NCBI GenBank assembly: GCA_036003885.1
Contig: DASYSA010000082.1
Span: forward strand, 1 to 15,414
Length of the DNA: 15,414 nt
Reading direction: 5' to 3'
DNA from: DASYSA01 sp036003885
GTDB taxonomy: Bacteria > Acidobacteriota > Blastocatellia > UBA7656
The notes below the pieces were generated by a model. That model was not told the origin of the DNA, did not search any database, and was given only the letters and a program-made list of their open reading frames with translations. Positions 1 to 6,397 of the stretch are shown here, in pieces (position 1 is the first letter of the stretch; each line of letters opens with the position of its first letter). The translations under genes were made by a program, and so were the position numbers.

Positions 1-184
1 GACCGACACGGCAATGAAGGTGACTACGGATGCGGTTCAGATCTTCGGCGGTTATGGCACCAGTGAGGACTATCCGGTGCAGGCGATGTTTCGCGAAGCC
101 AAGATCGGGCAGATTGTCGAGGGCACCAATCAGATTCAGCGAATGATCATCGCGCGAGAGATGTTGAAGAAGCTGCGGCAGTAG
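1..184 (+). CDS. Acyl-CoA dehydrogenase, C-terminal end (5' part outside window)
   Basis: The frame starting at base 2 runs 60 codons to the TAG at 182-184 and is cut by the window edge. It encodes the last helices of the acyl-CoA dehydrogenase C-terminal domain. The family signature is plain: an IFGGYGTSEDYPV stretch, then FREAKIGQIVEGTNQIQR, then the closing helix IIAREMLKKL. In this family the GG-Y-G segment and the EGTNQIQR segment contribute to FAD binding and packing at the tetramer interface. The enzyme makes the trans-2-enoyl-CoA in fatty-acid or branched-chain acyl-CoA oxidation; the chain-length class cannot be told from 60 residues. No terminator is obvious downstream. Confidence 0.93.
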   Translation, partial: TDTAMKVTTDAVQIFGGYGTSEDYPVQAMFREAKIGQIVEGTNQIQRMIIAREMLKKLRQ

Positions 185-578
185 ATCGGCGACACCGGGC
201 AGAAACGTTCTCTCGAACCCCACTTCGTTCGCTCCGGGTTTGACTAACACAGTCTGGATGTATAGCATTGCCGCGTTCAGCACAACGCCGGCTAGGTGGC
301 TCGGTTAGGGGATTCATTCCTCTCCAAGACAGCGGTATAGGAATTCGCGGACTGTGCGAGTTGCGCGTGCGAACAGATGCCAGGCCCGGCATCGGATTCA
401 ACATGACCCTCGGGATCCCATCGGCGGCTGAAACGCGATCTCACTCTTAGAGCCGGAGACTTTGGGACCGCGCTGCCTTTTCCGGCTCGATCCTTCCTGG
501 CCATGGCCGGCAAGTGAAGACTTCGAAAAAGACGTAAGAGAGCACTGAAACCAGAACGCTCACGATACCAGGATCATC
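185..578. other. Intergenic stretch with no supported gene
   Basis: About 400 bases separate the dehydrogenase stop from the peptidase ribosome site. Short open frames exist on both strands (for example 268-450 on + and 292-513 on -), but they overlap each other, lack Shine-Dalgarno sites and show no family-like composition. I see no convincing -35/-10 pair and no hairpin followed by a T run. The promoter of the large peptidase gene should lie here, but I cannot place it. Confidence 0.6.
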
Positions 579-584
579 AAGGAG
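579..584 (+). promoter_or_regulatory. Ribosome binding site of the S8 peptidase gene
   Basis: AAGGAG lies seven bases before the ATG at 592, a good match to the 16S anti-Shine-Dalgarno sequence. It fixes the start of the 1401-codon frame, and the positively charged signal segment follows directly after that start. Confidence 0.8.
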
Positions 585-591
585 ACCACAC

Positions 592-3500
592 ATGAATATT
601 CGCCCCCACAAAAAACAGAGTTCAATCTCGAAGCGACCCGTCAAGCGCGCAAATGATAGCCGCACACATCTTGCGGTGACGCTTGTCGTGGCTCTGACCG
701 CGATTTTGGCTTTTGTCGCTTTTTCAATGAGAGCCGTGCACGTCGACGCATCGGCCCCGGTGCAGTCCGGCATAAGCGAAACCGCCGCACGCCAGATTGA
801 CGCTTTGATTGCTGAAAAAGAATCGCGCACGCCTGCGCAGCAAAAGATCGATTCTCAACTACTCTACGCTGCGAAGATGAATCGAGGCGAGATGATCGCC
901 GAAGGCATTCCCACGCTGCAAGTCAACGTGACTACAGACGACAGCCGGAAGAGTGACACAAACGTCGGGCCGCTTGTGGACGACTCGAAACCTCGCAGTG
1001 ACAGCGCCGGGAGCGATGAGTCCCGCGTCATCGTCGACATAAGCGCCTCGCTCGGCGGCACCGTGCTTTCAGACATCAAGGCGGCGGGAGGAGAGATTCT
1101 CAACGCGATGCCCGCATACAACAGCGTTCGCGCCTCGCTGCCGCTCCAGAAACTCGAGGAGATCGCAGCTAACCCGCAAGTCCGGTTCATCCAACCGAAA
1201 CAGGAATCTGTAACATCTGGAGGCCCCGCCCCGCCGATGGCTGCAAGGCCGTCCCCGTTGGGCGCATCTCTTCCGGCCGGCTTCGCTGGACGCGCGGCAA
1301 ACGTCAGGGCGAAGCTCGCGGGGTTGTTGCCGAATGCCTCACAAATCCATCCCTTCGTCGGTAGCCAGAATGCCCAGGGTGACACGACTCACAGGGCTGC
1401 AGCTGCGCGTGCCACCTTCGGCGTTAACGGCTCAGGGGTCAAGATCGGAGTTCTTTCGAATGGTGTTGTGAGTCTGGCGGCGAGTCAGGCCCTGGGTGAT
1501 TTAGGACCGGTGACGGTTCTTCCAGGTCAGACCGGCACAGGCGATGAAGGAACGGCCATGCTCGAGATCATTCATGATCTCGCACCGGGGGCTCAGCTCT
1601 TTTTCGCAACTGCGAACACGAGTATTGTCTCGTTTGCTCAAAACATCCGCGATCTGCGGACCGCCGGCTGCGACATCATCGTGGACGACGTCTTCTACTT
1701 CGTCGAGTCCCCCTTCCAGGACGGCGCACCGGGACCCACCAACACGAATGGCGGGGCCGTCATTCAGGCTGTGAACGACGTTGTAGCGGGCGGGGCGATG
1801 TATTTTTCGTCAGCGGGGAACTCAGGCAATAAGAACGACAGCACGTCGGGCGTCTGGGAAGGCGATTTCGTAGATGGGGGCGCCTCAGCAGCTCCGCTCC
1901 CTTTGACGGGAAATGTTCACAACTTTGGCGGCCAGAACTTCGACGTCATCACGGCAAATGGCAGCCAGATCAACCTCTACTGGTCAGATCCACTGGGCGG
2001 GTCATCGAATGACTATGATCTGTTCATTTTGAATTCTACGGGCACCTCGGTGCTTGCCAGCTCGACCAATATCCAAAACGGGACACAGGACCCGTTCGAG
2101 GTAACCGGCACCGGTGTCAATCTGCGGATCGTCGTCCTCAAGAAGACTGGCGCAGCCGCGAGATTCCTGCACGTGAACTCGAACCGCGGCCGGCTCAGCA
2201 TCAACACTGTTGGGCAGACTCACGGGCATGCCGGGGCAACGGGCGCGTTCGGATGCGCGGCGACCCCCGCGAACCTGCCGTTTGGGGCGCCGCCCAATCC
2301 AGTAGGTCCATTCCCTAACCCCTTCAACTCGACCAACACCGTCGAACTCTTCAGCTCCGACGGCCCGCGGCACATCTTCTACAATGCCAACAGCACTCCC
2401 ATCACTCCGGGCGACGTATCTTCGACGGGCGGCACAACGTTACAGAAGCCCGACATCACCGCAGCGGATGGCGTTTCGGACACCGGCGTGGGAGGCTTCC
2501 CGACGACTTTCTACGGAACCTCCGCAGCGGCTCCGCACGCGGGCGCAATCGCAGGTCTGATCAAGTCCGCCGGGCTCTTCAGCAATGCACAGATTCGCAC
2601 CGCGCTGCTGAGCACGGCGATCGACATTGAAGCCGCCGGAACGGACCGGGATTCCGGGGCCGGGATTGTAATGGCCTTTGAAGCCCTGAACTCTCTGGGA
2701 GTGTCTACGCAGGTGGCCAATGTTGACCTTGGTACGATATCGGCAGTTGAGAACCCCGGCGACGCCGATGGGATCATAGAGGCCGGGGAAGGCGGCAGCC
2801 TCACCGTGCAACTGACAAACAGCGGAGTCGTCGATGCTACGAACGTAAGCGCGACGCTCACAACTTCGACTCCCGGCGTGACCATAACGCAGCCCGGCGT
2901 ATCGGACTACCCAAACATTCCGAGTGGCGGCGGAACCGCTAACAACACCACTCCCTACACGTTCACACTTGCTCCAACCTTCCCTTGCAGTGGTACTCTC
3001 GTGTTCACGCTCACCGTGACCTACACGGGAGGTCCAAGCCCGAAGGTGTTTAGCTTCAGCGTCAACGTCGGCCTTCCCCCGACCGTGATCACGACTACGC
3101 TCGACGCGACGCCACCCGCGGGCGGAACGGGATTCACCGCAACAACAGGGCTACAGACTCCTCGAATCACCCGAGCGAATCCTGCCGGCACTTGCGGGGC
3201 CACCAAGGCATTCCCTGGTGTTACCGGAACCGGTACCCGCCAGTTCGACGCCTACTCGTTCACGACTTGCGCCGGCAGCGCGCCGTACTGCGTGACTATA
3301 ACCCTGACCAATAACTGCACGGGCAACAAGCAGCTCTTCGATGCCGCTTATTCGGGGACGTTCGATCCGAATAATCTGGCAACCAACTATCTGACAGACG
3401 CCGCCGCCAGCAATATCGTCGGCGGGCCGATCACCTTCTCGGTGACGATTCCCGCGGGATCAACGTTTGTCGTGGTCGTGGCGGACGTCAACACCGGCGT

Positions 3501-4797
3501 CGACAGTGCCGTCGGCTGCTCGTATACGTTGCGCGTTTCCGGCGCGTGCCTCTCCTGTCAAACCAACAATCTCCCGCCGGTTGCGCAATGCCAGAACGTT
3601 ACTGTGTCGGCCGGCGCAAGCTGCACGGCCAACGCTTCAATCAACAATGGTTCATCCGATCCCGAGGGCGGACCTCTCACGATCACTCAATCCCCAGCCG
3701 GTCCCTATCCTCTGGGAACCACCACGGTATTGCTGACCGTCGTGGATAACAAAGGCGCAACCAGCCAGTGCACGGCTACTGTGACCGTCACGGACACCAC
3801 ACCCCCGACGATCACTTGTCCCGCCAACCTCACTGTGAGCACAGCGCCGGGACAATGTTCCGCCGTGGTGAGTTACGCACCGACCGCAACGGACAACTGC
3901 CCAACGCCGACTGTCGTATCCTCTCCCGCGTCGGGTTCGAGTTTTCCGAAAGGCGTGACTACTGTGACTGCAACAGCAACCGATGGTGCTGGGAATACAG
4001 CATCCTGCTCATTCACGGTCACCGTTAACGATACGGAGCCGCCTGTAATCACCTGTCCCGGCAACCTCACTGTGAGCACAGCGCCGGGCCAATGTTCCGC
4101 CGTGGTGAGCTACGCAGCACCGACCGCAACGGACAACTGCCCAACGCCGACCGTCGTATCCTCTCCCGCGTCGGGTTCGAGTTTCCCGAAAGGCGTGACT
4201 ACTGTGACTGCAACGGCAACCGATGGCGCAGGCAATACAGCATCCTGTACATTCACGGTCACGGTTAACGATACGCAGCCGCCCGTAATCACATGTCCCG
4301 CAAATATCACGGTGGTGACTCCAAATGGGGCACCGAATGTGATCGTCAACTACGCGGCGCCTACAGCCACCGATAACTGCCCGGGTGTCACTGTCGTCTG
4401 CAGCCCGGCGTCGGGTTCGAGTTTCCCGCTCGGCACGACAACCGTGTCTTGCACCGCGACCGATGCGTCCGGAAATACGGCGACGTGCGGCTTCACAGTG
4501 AGTTCGTTCGACGTCTGCTTGCAGGACGACGGCGGCCCGACGACTGTCGTGCTTGTAAACAGCGCGACAGGGGACTATCGCTTCTGCTGCGGCGGAACAG
4601 TGTATACGGGAAGGGGAGTCGTAACCAGCCGAGGCGGCGCAATCACCGTGGAGCACAACACGACGACGAGGCGCGTGTTGATCAAGCTGGACCGAGCCTC
4701 GCGGCAAGGCACAGCCTCATACGCGTCACCGCCCGGCCAGATCCTCTGCACGATCAGAGACACGAACATAACGAATAATTCTTGTATGTGTCAGTGA
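592..4797 (+). CDS. Large exported S8/S53-like serine peptidase with HYR repeats
   Basis: The 1401-aa protein begins with a basic N-terminus and a hydrophobic segment (about 27-46), probably an uncleaved or late-cleaved signal. Residues 145-205 resemble a propeptide. The catalytic domain spans about 265-700. The oxyanion Asn is N410 (SSAGNSGN) and the nucleophile is S644 in GTSAAAPHAG. The usual HGT histidine box is DEGTAMLEIIHDLAPGA with E319 at the His position, as I recall from S53-like relatives (cd05562 type). The motif that normally holds the catalytic Asp reads KIGVLSNGV, with N290. About 230 residues lie between N410 and S644, far more than in subtilisin, so a beta domain (about 440-530) is inserted. 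Then follow a CARDB-like segment (706-830), a beta domain (830-990), an HYR-like unit (996-1068), three HYR repeats (1069-1307) and a Cys-rich end domain (1308-1401). The role is presumably extracellular proteolysis, if active. S644 and N410 make the family assignment firm; activity is uncertain. Confidence 0.9.
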   Translation: MNIRPHKKQSSISKRPVKRANDSRTHLAVTLVVALTAILAFVAFSMRAVHVDASAPVQSGISETAARQIDALIAEKESRTPAQQKIDSQLLYAAKMNRGEMIAEGIPTLQVNVTTDDSRKSDTNVGPLVDDSKPRSDSAGSDESRVIVDISASLGGTVLSDIKAAGGEILNAMPAYNSVRASLPLQKLEEIAANPQVRFIQPKQESVTSGGPAPPMAARPSPLGASLPAGFAGRAANVRAKLAGLLPNASQIHPFVGSQNAQGDTTHRAAAARATFGVNGSGVKIGVLSNGVVSLAASQALGDLGPVTVLPGQTGTGDEGTAMLEIIHDLAPGAQLFFATANTSIVSFAQNIRDLRTAGCDIIVDDVFYFVESPFQDGAPGPTNTNGGAVIQAVNDVVAGGAMYFSSAGNSGNKNDSTSGVWEGDFVDGGASAAPLPLTGNVHNFGGQNFDVITANGSQINLYWSDPLGGSSNDYDLFILNSTGTSVLASSTNIQNGTQDPFEVTGTGVNLRIVVLKKTGAAARFLHVNSNRGRLSINTVGQTHGHAGATGAFGCAATPANLPFGAPPNPVGPFPNPFNSTNTVELFSSDGPRHIFYNANSTPITPGDVSSTGGTTLQKPDITAADGVSDTGVGGFPTTFYGTSAAAPHAGAIAGLIKSAGLFSNAQIRTALLSTAIDIEAAGTDRDSGAGIVMAFEALNSLGVSTQVANVDLGTISAVENPGDADGIIEAGEGGSLTVQLTNSGVVDATNVSATLTTSTPGVTITQPGVSDYPNIPSGGGTANNTTPYTFTLAPTFPCSGTLVFTLTVTYTGGPSPKVFSFSVNVGLPPTVITTTLDATPPAGGTGFTATTGLQTPRITRANPAGTCGATKAFPGVTGTGTRQFDAYSFTTCAGSAPYCVTITLTNNCTGNKQLFDAAYSGTFDPNNLATNYLTDAAASNIVGGPITFSVTIPAGSTFVVVVADVNTGVDSAVGCSYTLRVSGACLSCQTNNLPPVAQCQNVTVSAGASCTANASINNGSSDPEGGPLTITQSPAGPYPLGTTTVLLTVVDNKGATSQCTATVTVTDTTPPTITCPANLTVSTAPGQCSAVVSYAPTATDNCPTPTVVSSPASGSSFPKGVTTVTATATDGAGNTASCSFTVTVNDTEPPVITCPGNLTVSTAPGQCSAVVSYAAPTATDNCPTPTVVSSPASGSSFPKGVTTVTATATDGAGNTASCTFTVTVNDTQPPVITCPANITVVTPNGAPNVIVNYAAPTATDNCPGVTVVCSPASGSSFPLGTTTVSCTATDASGNTATCGFTVSSFDVCLQDDGGPTTVVLVNSATGDYRFCCGGTVYTGRGVVTSRGGAITVEHNTTTRRVLIKLDRASRQGTASYASPPGQILCTIRDTNITNNSCMCQ
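3796..4512 (+). repeat. Three tandem HYR-domain repeats, two nearly identical in DNA
   Basis: Three in-frame units of 79, 80 and 80 codons start at 3796, 4033 and 4273, each opening with T-x-PP-x-ITCP and containing ATDNCP and FTV. Units 1 and 2 are almost identical at DNA level. They differ by scattered, mostly synonymous changes and by one missing Ala codon in unit 1 (YAPTATDN against YAAPTATDN). Unit 3 is more diverged in its first half. HYR modules are immunoglobulin-like folds usually linked to adhesion or spacing on extracellular proteins. The high DNA identity points to a recent duplication or gene conversion. Confidence 0.9.
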
Positions 4798-4837
4798 TAG
4801 TGCAGTGAAGAGAAAGTCCGAGGGGTGACTCTCGGTA

Positions 4838-4876
4838 GGGGCCGGCTGAATCTTTGGCCGGTCCCTGGTCTTTTTT
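4838..4876 (+). terminator. Intrinsic terminator after the S8 peptidase
   Basis: A GC-rich stem pairs 4838-4846 with 4857-4865 (nine pairs, one G-U), with a ten-base loop, followed within a few bases by six T at 4871-4876. It lies 40 bases after the peptidase stop and fits rho-independent termination of that gene. Confidence 0.8.
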
Positions 4877-4903
4877 GTGAGAACCGGGGATTCACGGGCC
4901 GGG

Positions 4904-4950
4904 GTTTCACCGCGGAGGCGCAATGGACCGAAGGGGGCGCAGACGTGAAG
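4904..4950 (+). repeat. Possible copy of a dispersed ACCGCGGAGGCGCA-type repeat
   Basis: The stretch TTTCACCGCGGAGGCGCA and the following purine-rich GGGGGCGCAGACG resemble, from memory, short intergenic sequences of the pattern ACCGCRGAGRCGCAGAG that occur in many copies in some bacterial genomes. Only one degenerate copy lies in this window, so repetition cannot be shown here. Confidence 0.3.
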
Positions 4951-4975
4951 AAAAGATCCTATTGCTGGAATAGGT

Positions 4976-5179
4976 TCAGACTCCTGATTGCGCTCTGCGC
5001 TTTGGCCGTCGGACCAGGAAATAGATCGCTGCTCCAATGAGGTTCGCGAGAAGAATGACAAGAATCCAAACGATTTTATCCATTCCGCTCGGTTCATTGA
5101 TTGCGCAGTCTATCAGCACCCATGCCCAGAATACGAATCCTATCAGGATCAGCAGTTCTGTAGAACCTAATGATCCCAT
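4976..5179 (-). CDS. Small PLDc_N-type membrane protein
   Basis: This 67-aa protein has two hydrophobic helices: residues about 8-28, ending in FVFWAWVLIDCAIN, and about 35-56 (KIVWILVILLANLIGAAIYFL), followed by a basic tail RRPKRR. Spacing and residues (W near the end of helix 1, D, then N; K-x-x-W and G-A-x-x-Y in helix 2) fit the PLDc_N domain (PF13396). That domain stands at the N-terminus of cardiolipin synthases and also occurs alone in small proteins of unknown role. I chose the ATG at 5179 because AGAGGAG lies just before it; a start nine codons earlier would put this ribosome site inside the gene. It sits 108 bases downstream of the mqnD-like gene on the same strand and converges on the peptidase gene. 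Confidence 0.8.
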   Translation of the reverse strand: MGSLGSTELLILIGFVFWAWVLIDCAINEPSGMDKIVWILVILLANLIGAAIYFLVRRPKRRAQSGV

Positions 5180-5287
5180 TATCGCTCCTCTCTGATGAGA
5201 CCTCACTTCGCTTTTGCGAGATGGCGGTATTCTAAAAGTGGATTGGGAGGGAGGATTAGAGTTTCAGCAAGTCGCCAGGTACTGCTT

Positions 5288-6121
5288 TCAAAAGAACTGA
5301 AGCTCGACCGGGTAGGGAATTATGCCGGCTTGATGGCCGCGCTCGAGCAGCAATCTCACGGCTTCGCGGCCCCGGTCGCCATAGTCGATCGTGTAGTCGT
5401 TCACATACATCCCCACGAACTTGTCGGCCAACGCGGTCTCCATTCCACGCGCATAAGCCATCGAGTGCCGGACCGCATCAGTTCGATGCGCCAGCCCATA
5501 CTCGATCGACTCGCGCAGCAATCGCGACACTTTCTCGATCAACTCAGGACCCAGTGACTTCTTGATCGCGTTGCCTCCGAGCGGCAGCGGCAAGCCCGTC
5601 TCCTGCATCCACCACTCGCCCAGATCTGCCACCTTACTGAATCCTCTCGCCGCATAAGTCAACTGACCTTCATGAATCAGCAATCCTGCGCCGGCCTCGC
5701 CGCGCTCAACTGCATCCATGATCTGGTCGAACGGAATTACCACCGTGTCCACGTCGCCCACGCACAGACGAAGAGCCAGGTAAGCGGTAGTCATCTTGCC
5801 CGGCACGGCTATCTTGACCCCGCGCAGTTCCTCGAGAGTCATCGGTTGCGGCGCGATGAGGAGCGGGCCGTAGTTGTCGCCAATAGACGCCCCAGATGTG
5901 AGCAGCGCGTACTGATCGAGCACGTAGGCATAGGCATGAATGGAAACCGCTGTGATATCCAACTCGCCCTTCAGCGCCCGGCGATTGAGCGTTTCGATGT
6001 CCTGGATGACGTGGCGAAAGGTCAGGCCCTCCGTGTCGATCTTGTCCGCGGCGAGCGCGTAGAACATGAAGGCATCATCCGGGTCAGGACTGTGGCCGAG
6101 CGTGATCTCTCTTTTCTCCAT
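5288..6121 (-). CDS. mqnD: MqnD-like 1,4-dihydroxy-6-naphthoate synthase (menaquinone, futalosine pathway)
   Basis: The 277-aa protein belongs to the MqnA/MqnD fold, related to periplasmic binding proteins but without a signal peptide, so it is cytoplasmic. Family features are the N-terminal HSPDPDDAFMFYAL motif, IQDIETLNRRAL, a GKMTTAYL substrate loop (T111, T112) and LLIHEGQ with H150 at the position of the catalytic histidine known in MqnD. MqnD converts cyclic dehypoxanthine futalosine to 1,4-dihydroxy-6-naphthoate, a menaquinone precursor. The open frame continues upstream to 6247, but those codons translate a G-rich repeat and cross a promoter (6152-6180), so I use the ATG at 6121. No strong Shine-Dalgarno site precedes it. 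The MqnA/MqnD superfamily assignment is firm; the choice of MqnD over another MqnA/D-like binding protein is likely, not certain. No other mqn gene is in the window. Confidence 0.82.
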   Translation of the reverse strand: MEKREITLGHSPDPDDAFMFYALAADKIDTEGLTFRHVIQDIETLNRRALKGELDITAVSIHAYAYVLDQYALLTSGASIGDNYGPLLIAPQPMTLEELRGVKIAVPGKMTTAYLALRLCVGDVDTVVIPFDQIMDAVERGEAGAGLLIHEGQLTYAARGFSKVADLGEWWMQETGLPLPLGGNAIKKSLGPELIEKVSRLLRESIEYGLAHRTDAVRHSMAYARGMETALADKFVGMYVNDYTIDYGDRGREAVRLLLERGHQAGIIPYPVELQFF

Positions 6122-6151
6122 GTTGAGTCCGTGTTCGAGAATTGAATCGGA

Positions 6152-6180
6152 ACTATAGCGAGGGCAGTGTGCCTTCGCAA
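6152..6180 (-). promoter_or_regulatory. Sigma70-type promoter of the mqnD-like gene
   Basis: Read on the minus strand, TTGCGA (6175-6180) and TATAGT (6152-6157) are separated by exactly 17 bases. The predicted start of transcription leaves a leader of roughly 24 bases before the ATG at 6121, which supports that start over the longer open frame. Confidence 0.55.
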
Positions 6181-6184
6181 GTAA

Positions 6185-6240
6185 GGGAGAAGGGGAGAAG
6201 GGGAGAAGGGGAGGGCGCGGTACCATATCCCCTTCTCCCC
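6185..6240. repeat. G-rich tandem repeat with a 12-bp inverted copy (G-quadruplex or hairpin)
   Basis: An eight-base unit GGGGAGAA repeats from 6185 to 6211, giving five G runs of three or four with short loops, which meets the usual G-quadruplex pattern. Seventeen bases later CCCCTTCTCCCC (6229-6240) is the perfect complement of GGGGAGAAGGGG at 6200-6211, or in another register at 6192-6203. The tract sits between the two divergent promoters and directly abuts the -35 box of the mqnD-like gene. Confidence 0.85.
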
Positions 6241-6327
6241 GGTGCACGGTCCTTCAATGAGGTCAATCCATTCATACCCTCAAAGAGACCATCCATCCCT
6301 AACTTTCCACTGCTTACCGGCTCAAGT

Positions 6328-6356
6328 TTGTTCTCTCCAGCGGCGCGTAATACAAT
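6328..6356 (+). promoter_or_regulatory. Sigma70-type promoter of the kinase-regulator operon
   Basis: TTGTTC (6328-6333) and TACAAT (6351-6356) are 17 bases apart. The -10 box is one base from consensus; the -35 is weaker. The leader to the ATG at 6398 would be about 35 bases. Confidence 0.5.
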
Positions 6357-6397
6357 TGCGGATTCTCAGTAGAAACCTCGGCTGATCTGTAAAGACC

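Noticed and set aside
4009..4707. Minus-strand open frame of 232 codons inside the peptidase gene
   Set aside because: It mirrors the HYR repeat DNA, is rich in Arg and Cys from reverse reading of repeat codons, has no ribosome site and lies fully within a well-supported gene.
6185..6215. CRISPR-like short tandem array
   Set aside because: The unit is only eight bases, there are no unique spacers, and no cas gene is near.
6122..6247. N-terminal extension of the mqnD-like protein by 42 codons
   Set aside because: The extra residues (PLLPFSPSPLL and similar) are a translation of the G-rich tandem repeat and cross the -35/-10 promoter; the family begins near the HSPDPDDAF motif.
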